Below, piece by piece: positions 7,585 through 14,067 of a stretch of 22,024 nt of DNA (position 1 is its first letter; each line of letters opens with the position of its first letter). Source of the stretch: a virus. The stretch spans positions 1 through 22,024 of the IMG/VR virus record IMGVR_UViG_3300021478_000117; one strand, written 5' to 3'. The position numbers were made by a program, and so were the translations under genes. The notes below the pieces were generated by a model. That model saw only the letters and a list, made by a program, of their open reading frames with translations. It did not search any database and was not told where the DNA came from.

Positions 7585-8658
7585 CTATGCGGTGTAGTTC
7601 TGTAGGCCGAGGTCGTACTCGGTCGGTGAATTGTCGCGCTCCTCGGCAACAGCGAGAGCGATCGCCTCCATCTCCTCCTGCTGAAGAGTCTGGTATCGCT
7701 TGAGGTCGGCCTCCTTGAAGGTGCGGCAGATGCGTCGCGCCATCCGCGCCGTGATGGCGTCGTACCAGCGCGCCGGCAAGTCTAGTGCCTGCGTGATCTG
7801 ACTTACGGGGTCCAGGTTCTGATTGACCCAGCACGTCAGTGTGTCGTACTTCGCGGTCGTGTCGGGCGTCGGCCACACATACAGCGTGGGTCCGCTGAGG
7901 TCGCGGTTCACGTACCAGTTGACGACCTGACCGCCCTGAGCCTTGTTCGGCATCTGCGAGAAGTTCTCAAGGTTCCAGCGGCCGAGGTTGATCTCCTGCG
8001 GGGTGTTGCCGAAGAAGATCTCTGTCGCGCCGAACGGGACGGCGCCTACGCTGCGGACGCGCCAGAATAGGGCGCCCGCGACGGGAGAGCCGAGGAGGTC
8101 GAACCACGTCCACTGACCGACCTCGTTCCATTGGACGTCGATCGCGTCCACCGGCGTGTACGTCACGCCGTCGTTCGAGTACTCGAAGAATAGGGCGAAC
8201 TCTCCGGTCGTGCCGCTGAGGACGCCTACGTTAGTCACGATCGTCGCAGTCGGAAATCCCTGACCGACGGAGCCGTTGGGCGAGGTCTGCAGGCAGACGG
8301 TGGCGAAGTTGTCGTCGAATGCGTTCCCGGGTACGCCGCCGCTGTCACTGAAGCTGGAGGTGCCCAGCTGCCGAAACAGCGATCTGCGGTTAAGTGTCAC
8401 GACGTCATTCGTCCCGGGTGGCGTCGGAATCTGGTCGATGCCTAGATAACACGGCAGGATCGCGTACTGTCTCTTCCAGAGCTGGACGCCCTGGTTCACG
8501 AGTGACGTGAAGACGAGATTGAGCTGCCGTAGGAACTGATAGACGTGCTCGCCGGTGATGCCCTCCGGTGGAATACCAGCGCGCGACGTGGCCTCCTCAA
8601 GCATATCCTGAGCAGTGTAGGGGAGTAGTGCGCCTGTGGACGTTCCCGAGAGTGACAT
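7585..8658 (-). CDS. Head-tail adaptor with inserted discoidin-like (lectin-type) domain
   Basis: This 357-residue protein begins PYTAQDMLEEATSRAGI followed by GITGEHVYQFLRQLNLVF and LVNQGVQLWKR, a helical start I recognise from podovirus connector proteins. The C-terminus returns to this fold (WYVNRDLSGPTLYVWPTP, LPARWYDAITARMARRI and an E-rich helix). Between them, residues about 108-222 form a distinct beta-sandwich: NAFDDNFAT, FALFFEYSNDG, TYTPVDA, WTWFDLLG, ALFWRVRSV and TEIFFGNTPQ. This pattern (strand, SxDGxTYxPV, WxWFDL, FWRVRSV) is typical of F5/8 type C or galactose-binding-like domains. The insertion could decorate the neck surface or bind glycan. The ribosome site AGGAG lies in one arm of a perfect inverted repeat upstream. 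The domain call is by motif only. Confidence 0.8.
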   Translation of the reverse strand: MSLSGTSTGALLPYTAQDMLEEATSRAGIPPEGITGEHVYQFLRQLNLVFTSLVNQGVQLWKRQYAILPCYLGIDQIPTPPGTNDVVTLNRRSLFRQLGTSSFSDSGGVPGNAFDDNFATVCLQTSPNGSVGQGFPTATIVTNVGVLSGTTGEFALFFEYSNDGVTYTPVDAIDVQWNEVGQWTWFDLLGSPVAGALFWRVRSVGAVPFGATEIFFGNTPQEINLGRWNLENFSQMPNKAQGGQVVNWYVNRDLSGPTLYVWPTPDTTAKYDTLTCWVNQNLDPVSQITQALDLPARWYDAITARMARRICRTFKEADLKRYQTLQQEEMEAIALAVAEERDNSPTEYDLGLQNYTA

Positions 8659-8662
8659 AGTA

Positions 8663-8696
8663 CTCCTAGTATCTCATATCTAGGTGAAGCTAGGAG
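8663..8696 (-). promoter_or_regulatory. Inverted repeat enclosing the Shine-Dalgarno of the adaptor gene
   Basis: On the coding strand CTCCTAG (8696-8690) and CTAGGAG (8669-8663) form a perfect 7-bp stem with a 20-base loop. The right arm contains AGGAG, the ribosome site four bases before the ATG at 8658. Folding of the mRNA would hide the ribosome site. The loop contains ATATGAGATA, so the element is AT-rich among GC-rich neighbours. It could tune adaptor translation; a role as a transcription signal cannot be excluded. Confidence 0.4.
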
Positions 8697-8709
8697 ACGA
8701 GGGGCCCTC

Positions 8710-9039
8710 TTAGTTCACGACCGGGTTGGTGAGCTGGAAGTGCGTCCCGTCGAACACGAACAGGCACATCATTCCCGCCAGGATGTCGCCGGCCGCGAGG
8801 GCGGTATTCGCGCGCTTCACGATCGTGATGGCGCCCAGGCCGCTGACGTTGATGGTCGGGGTCGTGGTGGCGTTCGTGGCGTTCGCCTTGACGACGAGCA
8901 GGTTGCCGGTTACCGAGGCGTACGAGGACAGAGGCTGCGTGGGCGTGACCACCATCGCGTCGGCGGCGCCGGAGTCGTTGCCGAGGAAGGAGCCCTGTCC
9001 GGGTACGGCGGTGAGGCCGGGCTGTACGGTGAGAGCCAT
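8710..9039 (-). CDS. Small beta-rich structural protein
   Basis: This 109-residue protein begins MALTVQPGLTAVPGQGSFLG. Its pattern, VVKANATNATTTPTINVSGLGAITIVKR followed (in pieces) by AGDILAGMMCLFVFDG and THFQLTNP, matches a repeat unit common in phage fibre and tail proteins, where a strand (TPTINVSGLG) is followed by GDI and a closing YDGTxFxLxN segment. It may be a short head-fibre or decoration subunit. Ribosome site GGGAG lies five bases before the ATG, and the start is one base after the stop of the upstream gene. No signal peptide or catalytic motif is visible. Confidence 0.75.
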   Translation of the reverse strand: MALTVQPGLTAVPGQGSFLGNDSGAADAMVVTPTQPLSSYASVTGNLLVVKANATNATTTPTINVSGLGAITIVKRANTALAAGDILAGMMCLFVFDGTHFQLTNPVVN

Positions 9040-9040
9040 G

Positions 9041-9715
9041 CTAGCTCCCGCCGTGCTGGATCGCCGTCAGCGTGACTGAGTTGCCCGCGCCGGCGGTCTC
9101 GCTGTTCAGGATGATACGCATCATGGAGGGCGCGAAGTTGTAGTTGGACTGCGTCGTCACGGTCGCGTTGACTTCGTTCGTGTCGCTGCAGTTGACCCAC
9201 GTCACGGCGTTGGGCGGCAGGATGACGTTGCCGTTCATGTCGAGGGCGTTGCAGTCGTCTAGCGTCTGCTGGACGGTGTAGTTCACGGTGCCCTGCACGG
9301 TGACCTGGAAGGCGACGACGCCGTCCGAGAGCCACCGGTCGAACACGAGCCAGCCGCTGCCGCCGACGCCGTTCGTGCCGACCGATATGTTGCCGGTCGA
9401 GGTCGAGTCGGTAGAGACGCTGACAGTCTTGTAGTCCAGGACGGACTGTACGGTGCCCGCGCCGGTGCCTGCGATGGTCTCCTTGATAGCAGAGCCGCCG
9501 GGGCCGGTGCCGGTGAGGAAGTAGTTGTGGCCGGTCTCGTTGGCGGCGAACGTGATCAGGACGCGACGCGGGTTGTCCATCGTCGCCACGGTGCCGGCCG
9601 CGTTAGCCAGCGTCCCGTTGAGGACGAGCTGGCCAGCGGTCGCGCCAGAGGCAGTCCTGATAGCGGTCGCGTTTCCCGCAGCCAGCGGGCCGGCTGTCGT
9701 GATTTGCGGACGCAT
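9041..9715 (-). CDS. Beta-rich virion structural protein (Ig-like module)
   Basis: This 224-residue protein starts MRPQITTAGPLAAGNATAI. Residues 50-117 read RRVLITFAANETG, FLTGTGPGGSAIKETI, DYKTVSVSTDSTSTG and NISVGTNGVG, a beta-sandwich pattern close to the inserted module of the gp10-like protein. The second half (TVNYTVQQTLDDCNALDM, WVNCSDTNEVNATV, FAPSMMRIILNSETAG) is also beta-rich. It lies between two other small beta-rich proteins downstream of the major capsid gene, so I infer a head-surface or neck structural component. GAGAGG lies a few bases before the ATG. I do not recognise a named function. Confidence 0.75.
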   Translation of the reverse strand: MRPQITTAGPLAAGNATAIRTASGATAGQLVLNGTLANAAGTVATMDNPRRVLITFAANETGHNYFLTGTGPGGSAIKETIAGTGAGTVQSVLDYKTVSVSTDSTSTGNISVGTNGVGGSGWLVFDRWLSDGVVAFQVTVQGTVNYTVQQTLDDCNALDMNGNVILPPNAVTWVNCSDTNEVNATVTTQSNYNFAPSMMRIILNSETAGAGNSVTLTAIQHGGS

Positions 9716-9730
9716 ATCTGAACCTCTCTA

Positions 9731-10474
9731 CTAGGCCGTGCCGCCCCCGACGTTCTGCAGTACGGCAGTCGTCAGTGAGGTGAAGGTGACGATGAAGTCG
9801 CGGTACGTCGTGGTGGCGATCGTCATGGTGCCCGTGAGGGTCCAGCCGGTGTTCGTCACGACGGTCCAGGTGCCAGTGTTCGCGCTGTTCTTGATGCGCA
9901 GCCAGTACGTGGAATTCGGGGCGGCGCCGTGCAGCGCGGCCTGCAGCGCGGCCACCGTCGGCAGCGTCACGTTGGCGGCGCCGGCCGGGTTGCCGGTGAG
10001 GTCGAGAACTACATCAGCCGAGGAGCCGCTGAGGTTCGCGGCGGTCGCCGTGAAGCTGACGGCCGAATTGTTCGTGTTGTAGGCCGCAGCCACAGGAGAG
10101 GTGACCGAGCACGTCCAGGCATGCAGACCCGTCGGGCCCGTGACCGGAGTCGTGCAGAGGAAGTAGCCGACGGAGTTCGGGAGGAGTAGGACGCCCTGCG
10201 ATCCGGCGATGCCGTTGATGGTATCGACCGAGTTGCCCTGCGTCGCGTACACGAGGATGGCGTTCGCGCCGTTATTGACGACGGTCACTTCCGCGCCGGC
10301 CGATCCGGGCGGGAGGTTGACGCCGGTGCCGGCCGCAGCCGAGGTAATCGTACACATCGAGCCAGTCAGCTGCAGACCTGTGGCCTGAGTGGTGCCGGCG
10401 GCGGTGAGCGCGTCCTGCGGGGCGTTGCCGAGGGGGCCGGAGCCCGGGAAGTTCGTCGTGGTTGGGAATACCAT
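9731..10474 (-). CDS. Beta-rich virion structural protein, possibly head fibre or decoration
   Basis: This 247-residue protein is low in charge and rich in T, A, G, N and V. The first half (GLQLTGSMCTITSAAAGTG, then AEVTVVNNGANAILVYATQG and INGIAGSQGVLLLPNSVGYF) follows a pattern seen in phage structural proteins: a strand, VVNNGxNAIxVYA, then a Gly turn. The second half (residues about 140-247) contains ADVVLDLTGNP, LRIKNSANTGTWTVVT and TTYRDFIVTFTSLTTAVLQNVG. This resembles a closing beta-sandwich of decoration or fibre subunits. It is the second gene after the major capsid gene if the small ORF between them is real. AAGGAA lies about five bases before the ATG. The function is inferred from context and composition only. 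Confidence 0.75.
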   Translation of the reverse strand: MVFPTTTNFPGSGPLGNAPQDALTAAGTTQATGLQLTGSMCTITSAAAGTGVNLPPGSAGAEVTVVNNGANAILVYATQGNSVDTINGIAGSQGVLLLPNSVGYFLCTTPVTGPTGLHAWTCSVTSPVAAAYNTNNSAVSFTATAANLSGSSADVVLDLTGNPAGAANVTLPTVAALQAALHGAAPNSTYWLRIKNSANTGTWTVVTNTGWTLTGTMTIATTTYRDFIVTFTSLTTAVLQNVGGGTA

Positions 10475-10486
10475 CTTAGTTCCTTG

Positions 10487-10573
10487 TCAGAGTAGAGGCG
10501 GGGACGGCGGGCGGCGGGCTCCGCGACCACCGGGACCGCCGCCCCGCACGATGCCAATTACTCGGCACCGCAT
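10487..10573 (-). CDS. Possible 28-residue Arg/Gly/Pro-rich small protein
   Basis: An ATG at 10573 opens a 28-codon frame, MRCRVIGIVRGGGPGG followed by an R/P-rich tail, ending in TGA twelve bases before the next gene. It fits the gap between the major capsid gene and the next gene almost exactly, which is the argument for it. Against it, the ribosome site is weak (GAG only), and most of the frame lies in a GC-rich inverted repeat that could force such a composition by itself. Confidence 0.3.
   Translation of the reverse strand: MRCRVIGIVRGGGPGGRGARRPPSPPLL
10498..10547. terminator. GC-rich inverted repeat after the major capsid gene
   Basis: The left arm gcggggacggcgg (10498-10510) pairs with the right arm ccgccgccccgc (10536-10547), twelve pairs with one bulged base around a 25-base loop. 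In mRNA this would be a very stable hairpin just after the capsid gene. There is no U-run, so it is not a standard intrinsic terminator. Attenuation or protection of capsid mRNA from 3' decay is equally possible. Confidence 0.4.
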
Positions 10574-10583
10574 CTCGAAGTCT

Positions 10584-11498
10584 TTAGGCGCCGGGGGTGC
10601 CGTACACCGTTCTCCAGTTTGTCCAGCCCACATCCCAGCGGCTCGTAACCTTGTAGCGCATGGAGTCAGTCTCGAAGTCACCTTCCATGCTCTTCTCGGC
10701 CATGCGGCGAGTAATGAACTGGAGGCCCATGCGCTCGTCGGTGGAGATCCACCAAGCGGTCGGCGAGGTCAACCTAGTGATCACGACGTAGCCCTTCGGC
10801 AGAATCTTCGTGCTCATCACCGGGTTGATGTCGTTGTTCGCTTGACCAGTCCTCAGTGCACTCTTCGTGATCACTTCGGCTTGGAATTCGTTGTCGGGGC
10901 TAACCACGAGGCCTTGCGGCGTGATGCGAACCTTCTTCGTGTCGTTGTCCTGAGCCTTGCGGATCTGGATGAGGAGGTTCTCGACCGAGGTCTGAGACAT
11001 CGCGGCCGGGGTGGCCAGGACGTTCGACTGCGTGCCGAAGGCGATGGGGTGCGCGCTGTTGACGAGCGAGACGCCGTCGCCGCCGACGAACGAGCCGCTG
11101 AACGAGTTGTTCAACACGTTCGCCGCGGCAGTCTCTTCGGTCTCGATCATCGCCTGAGCGAGCTGCTCAGAGTAGATCTTGCCCAAATTGATATGATCCC
11201 CGTCCTCGACGAGGACCTTCGTCAGAGCGAAGGCGGCGCCGTACTGGCGGAACACGTAGCGCTTGTCGAACAGGACGCCACCCGACTTGTAGGTGACAGG
11301 CCCGCCGTCGCCCATGGCCGGGGCAGCGCCCAGGCCGTAGAGCACCGGCTCGTCGTGGTAGGCGCGCTTGATGCCCGGCTTGACCCGGAACACCTGCTTG
11401 TACTCGTCCTTGCGGATGTCGTAGACGCCGTCGAAGTGGTCATTCAAAATCGGCTCCACGATGATGCGGAACTGAGTTGAATTCATTGGTGCAGCCAT
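10584..11498 (-). CDS. Major capsid protein
   Basis: This 304-residue protein has the usual length and motif order of a podovirus major capsid protein in the HK97-fold family. In order it shows: N-terminal MNSTQFRIIVEPILNDHF, VYDIRKDEYKQVFRV, a spine-helix region LGKIYSEQLAQAMIETEE, then NSFSGSFVGGDGVSLVNSAHP (in two pieces, about 131-151), LLIQIRKAQDND, ITPQGLVVSPDNEFQAEVI, NNDINP, TAWWISTDERMGL, SMRYKVTSRWDVGWTN and the C-terminal WRTVYGTPGA. The GGDG...L...HP and Wx2STDE segments are ones I recognise from annotated capsid proteins. AAGAAGGA lies eight bases before the ATG at 11498. A second possible start is M5 (11486). It is preceded by the decoration gene, and a promoter candidate lies upstream of both. 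Confidence 0.9.
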   Translation of the reverse strand: MAAPMNSTQFRIIVEPILNDHFDGVYDIRKDEYKQVFRVKPGIKRAYHDEPVLYGLGAAPAMGDGGPVTYKSGGVLFDKRYVFRQYGAAFALTKVLVEDGDHINLGKIYSEQLAQAMIETEETAAANVLNNSFSGSFVGGDGVSLVNSAHPIAFGTQSNVLATPAAMSQTSVENLLIQIRKAQDNDTKKVRITPQGLVVSPDNEFQAEVITKSALRTGQANNDINPVMSTKILPKGYVVITRLTSPTAWWISTDERMGLQFITRRMAEKSMEGDFETDSMRYKVTSRWDVGWTNWRTVYGTPGA

Positions 11499-11535
11499 AG
11501 TACGTGTCCTTCTTCTAAGTTGAGGCTAAAGTGGA

Positions 11536-12138
11536 TTAAGCAACCACAGGCTGGTAGGTGAACTGAACGCGGACGATCGTGAAGGCGTCGCCGGCGGCAT
11601 TCACGCCACCCGAGAAGTACGAGCCTTCCGGGATGTCGATGATGCGGCACAGGCCGGGCGTCGCGCCCGTCAGGGTCGCATTGAGCGCCTGAGTGCTGAT
11701 ACCGGTGAAGGTCGAGCCCTGCGAGGTGTTCGCGAGGTTCGCGGCCTGACCGATGCCCGACTGCGGCACGGAGCCGTTCGCCTGGACGTCGTACAGGATG
11801 TTCGGGTCGTCGGTGTAGTAGACCTGCATGTTCGCCACGCCGGCGCCGTTCTGCAGAGTCGTCTGGTAGGCCTGCGAGGCGGGCCAGAAGGGGCTGATGT
11901 GGAACACACCAGCGGTGTCAGTGAACTCGCAGCCCTGGAAGACGCCGAGGGCGGTGTCCGCGCCGGTCGTGCACGGGATGAGCGTGCCGTCGGTCGCCGT
12001 GTTCTTGATAGGGGTGCCAGTGAAGATGGCGGTGGCGAAGCCCGAGGCGATGCCGTTCTGGCGGTACTTCTGGCGGATCACGCCGCCCGAGAGGTGCGCG
12101 GCGGCCTGGAAGCCGAAGGGATTGCTGGTAGCGACCAT
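11536..12138 (-). CDS. Capsid decoration / head stabilisation protein
   Basis: I choose the ATG at 12138, giving 200 residues starting MVATSNPFGFQAAAHLSGG. AGGAG lies eight bases upstream. A longer frame back to 12210 has no ribosome site and unlikely sequence. The protein is beta-rich: GFATAIFTGTPIKN, GALGVFQGCEFT-like strands, VFHISPFWPA, VYYTDDPNILYDVQANGS, STFTGISTQALNATLTG, GLCRIIDIPEGS and TIVRVQFTYQPVVA. The TDDPNILYDVQ segment is one I recall in head proteins encoded next to podovirus capsid genes. It is the first gene after the terminator-promoter pair and is followed by the major capsid gene after 37 bases, so equal high expression of both is expected. The decoration role is inferred from position and fold type. 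Confidence 0.8.
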   Translation of the reverse strand: MVATSNPFGFQAAAHLSGGVIRQKYRQNGIASGFATAIFTGTPIKNTATDGTLIPCTTGADTALGVFQGCEFTDTAGVFHISPFWPASQAYQTTLQNGAGVANMQVYYTDDPNILYDVQANGSVPQSGIGQAANLANTSQGSTFTGISTQALNATLTGATPGLCRIIDIPEGSYFSGGVNAAGDAFTIVRVQFTYQPVVA

Positions 12139-12315
12139 GAGGAGAACTCCTGAAACTGAAATGCGGATGGGTTCAATCGCGTGATCTACCGCGCAAGCGC
12201 AGCCGTTCACTCGACCAGACTGTTCCGACTCCAGCGATTCAGAAGATCACCAGCCACCCGGAGGGGCCGACAGCTCTAACTGTCTATCGCGAATCTCTTA
12301 CGTGTCTCTATCTTG
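12139..12315 (-). other. Long untranslated leader of the capsid transcript
   Basis: No supported gene lies in this gap. If transcription starts just after the promoter candidate at 12316-12324, the leader is about 170 bases. It holds a perfect 5-bp hairpin with a 6-base loop (GACAG...CTGTC, 12269-12284) and a GCGCTTGCGC palindrome near 12190. The ribosome site lies in a short palindrome AGGAGTTCTCCT next to the ATG. Such leaders can stabilise abundant late mRNA, but nothing here matches a known riboswitch or tRNA. Confidence 0.4.
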
Positions 12316-12340
12316 ATCATAACATAAATTATTCTGTCAA
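12316..12340 (-). promoter_or_regulatory. Extended -10 promoter candidate for decoration and capsid genes
   Basis: On the minus strand TGTTATGAT (12324-12316) matches the extended -10 form TGnTATAAT with one mismatch. A perfect TTGACA lies at 12340-12335, but only 13 bases separate the two, shorter than the usual 16-18. The extended -10 may act without a correctly spaced -35. The patch is strongly AT-rich in a GC-rich genome and lies right after a terminator and before the two most abundant head genes, which supports a real promoter. Confidence 0.5.
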
Positions 12341-12363
12341 AGTAAAGCCCCCGATCTGGGGGC
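12341..12363 (-). terminator. Intrinsic terminator after the scaffold operon
   Basis: On the minus strand GCCCCC-AGATC-GGGGGC (12363-12347) forms a perfect 6-bp GC stem with a 5-base loop, followed by TTTACTTTG. It starts seven bases after the stop codon at 12371. The U-tract is interrupted but the layout is that of a Rho-independent terminator. It separates the portal-to-scaffold operon from the capsid operon and directly precedes the promoter candidate. Confidence 0.65.
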
Positions 12364-12370
12364 CCTACTC

Positions 12371-12940
12371 CTACTCGAACTGCTTGGGGGACCTGACGAA
12401 TCGGGCCATCTCTCGGAAGCCGTCGCCCAGCTCCATCTTGCCGCCCTGCTCCTTGATGCGCTCCTCGATCTCGGCGAGGGGGTCGTAGATCGAGCGGGCG
12501 CGGTCGGCCGGGAGGTCATGATGCAGCTCTCGCATCAGCTCCTGATACAGCTCCTCCGGCAGCTCCATACCAATCATCTCGCGCCAGCGAACGGTGTCGT
12601 CCAGGTTCGAGCCGTCCTTGACGGAGTTATCCTGGGGCAGCCAGTTGGCGTTCTCCATGTCCGACTTCTTCAGCGTCCGGTACCCGAAATTGATGCGGGT
12701 CGCGACGGTGTCGGTCGAGTGGGACGTCGAGACCCAGCAGCGGTGCCAGCCCTCCTTGCGGGGCAGGTTCGGCAGGTGTGTCTGCTCAAGGCGCTCGCGG
12801 AGACGCCGGCGGCGCTCCGGGTCGGTCGGGGCGTTCGCGGCGGCCCAGTCACGGTTCGTGAACTCGCGGTCGCCTCGGTTATCCTGGCGGCTCAGGCGGG
12901 GCTCGTCGGCCTCTTCCTTGGGTTCGTTGATCTTAGCCAT
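12371..12940 (-). CDS. Conserved-looking phage protein next to scaffold, unknown function
   Basis: The frame extends to 12976, but the ATG at 12940-12938 overlaps the TAA of the upstream gene (TAATG) and follows an AAGAAGAAG purine tract, so I take it, giving 189 residues. The sequence begins MAKINEPKEEADEPRLSRQD. Residues 30-60 are Arg/Glu-rich and helical (DPERRRRLRERLEQ). Then comes GWHRCWVSTSHSTDTVATRINFGYRTL, here split: WHRCWVST and RINFGYRTLKKSD. The C-terminus has ELPEELYQELMREL and a charged helix. I recall W-x-R-C-W-V-S-T...GY proteins between scaffold and capsid genes in other phages, always hypothetical. A head-assembly helper is inferred from its place between the scaffold candidate and terminator. 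Confidence 0.8.
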   Translation of the reverse strand: MAKINEPKEEADEPRLSRQDNRGDREFTNRDWAAANAPTDPERRRRLRERLEQTHLPNLPRKEGWHRCWVSTSHSTDTVATRINFGYRTLKKSDMENANWLPQDNSVKDGSNLDDTVRWREMIGMELPEELYQELMRELHHDLPADRARSIYDPLAEIEERIKEQGGKMELGDGFREMARFVRSPKQFE

Positions 12941-14058
12941 TACTTCTTCTTCGCGGCTTCGAAGCCGGCCTTCCACTTGCCGATCAGGCGGTTGCGGTAC
13001 TTGACTTGGTCCTCGCTGAGGCCCTTGACGTCTAGCAGGTTCATCTCGTCGAGCGTCTCGCGCTCCTGGATGCTGAGGCGATAGCTCGTGCCCGAGGCAC
13101 GGGCGCTGCCGCCGCGGCCAGCGCGGGGCGGCATCCCGCCGTCGTTGCGCTCGCGGCGCTTCGGCGCGGGAGCCTCGTAGTCGTCATCCACGTCGTCATC
13201 CACGTCGTCGTCTCCTGCGGGGTCACGTAGGTTCTGGTTCTTCATGCGGGCCCGGACCTCTTTCCAGTAGGCCTTCTGGTTCGGCTTGTACTTGCCTTCC
13301 AGGTCCACGGCGACGTCGATCGCGCGAACGGCCAGAGAGAACTGGTCAGTGCCGTTCGCATCGAACGATGGGAAGTCGTCGAGGAACTCCTCGGCGTAGC
13401 GGGCGGCGTTAGGGTCGGCCTGCCTGACCGGCTGCGGCTGCTGGATCTGCTGCGGCGGCACGGTGCGCGGGTCGACGGAGGCCGCGAGGCGGCGCTTGTC
13501 GTACACGAGCTGATCGAGCCTTCGGTTCGCCTCGTCGCGAAGACGGAGGGCCTTCGCGTGCAGCTCGCCGTTGGATTCTGTGACGGCGCGCGATATGGCG
13601 GCGTCGATCTCTTCGAGCTGTCCCTGCGTATACCGGATGTGGCCGTCGATGTCGCCGGCGGCGAGGTGGACCTGATCCGTGGTGACCTTGGAGACAACGC
13701 CCTTAAGAGACTGGATCTCCTGGGCCATCTGCTCGATGATCTGCTGGTTGCGGCGATCGCGGTCGCGGCGTGCGCGGTTGCGACGCTTCCGGCGAGATGG
13801 GCGCTCGTCGTCCTCGTCGTCCTCGTCACCGTGGCCGAGGCGCTCGTCTTCCTCGTCCTCGGCACGTTCGCGTGCGGCCTTGCGGCGCTCGTCGCGCGCC
13901 TGCTGCCGGCGGGCCTCGGCGTTATCCGGGCCGTCGTCCTCGTCGTCGAGGTCGGTGTCGTCGAGGAGTCCGCCCTTCTTCTCGTCGACTACCTTATCTT
14001 CCACGACGACGTCTTCGTCGTCAGCATCTACGTCTCGCTCACGGGCGGGGCGGGCCAT
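12940..14058 (-). CDS. Scaffolding protein candidate
   Basis: This 372-residue protein is extremely charged. Residues 1-90 are an acidic tract (DVDADDEDVVVEDKVVDEK, DDTDLDDEDDG), followed by an Arg-rich block (RPSRRKRRNRARRDRDRR, about 85-103). Next is a long helical, coiled-coil-like region (QQIIEQMAQEIQSLKGVV to LVYDKRRLAASV, about 104-190). A Gln/Pro linker leads to AARYAEEFLDDFPSFDANG and a second acidic run (DDDVDDDVDDDYE). The last 40 residues form a basic helix (YRNRLIGKWKAGFEAAKKK), which suits binding to the inner capsid shell. Acidic N-terminus, coiled coil, basic C-terminal helix and position upstream of the capsid genes fit a scaffolding protein that shapes the procapsid and then leaves. 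AGGAG lies six bases before the ATG. No protease motif is visible in it. Confidence 0.75.
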   Translation of the reverse strand: MARPARERDVDADDEDVVVEDKVVDEKKGGLLDDTDLDDEDDGPDNAEARRQQARDERRKAARERAEDEEDERLGHGDEDDEDDERPSRRKRRNRARRDRDRRNQQIIEQMAQEIQSLKGVVSKVTTDQVHLAAGDIDGHIRYTQGQLEEIDAAISRAVTESNGELHAKALRLRDEANRRLDQLVYDKRRLAASVDPRTVPPQQIQQPQPVRQADPNAARYAEEFLDDFPSFDANGTDQFSLAVRAIDVAVDLEGKYKPNQKAYWKEVRARMKNQNLRDPAGDDDVDDDVDDDYEAPAPKRRERNDGGMPPRAGRGGSARASGTSYRLSIQERETLDEMNLLDVKGLSEDQVKYRNRLIGKWKAGFEAAKKK

Positions 14059-14067
14059 TATCTACTC

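Noticed and set aside
10389-11480. Plus-strand 363-codon open frame opposite the major capsid gene
   Set aside because: It is antisense to a strongly recognised capsid gene, has no fold-like sequence and no supporting start; high GC makes long antisense frames common here.
12139-12315. Possible tRNA or riboswitch in the leader of the decoration gene
   Set aside because: No cloverleaf, no T-loop sequence and no known riboswitch core; only small hairpins are present.
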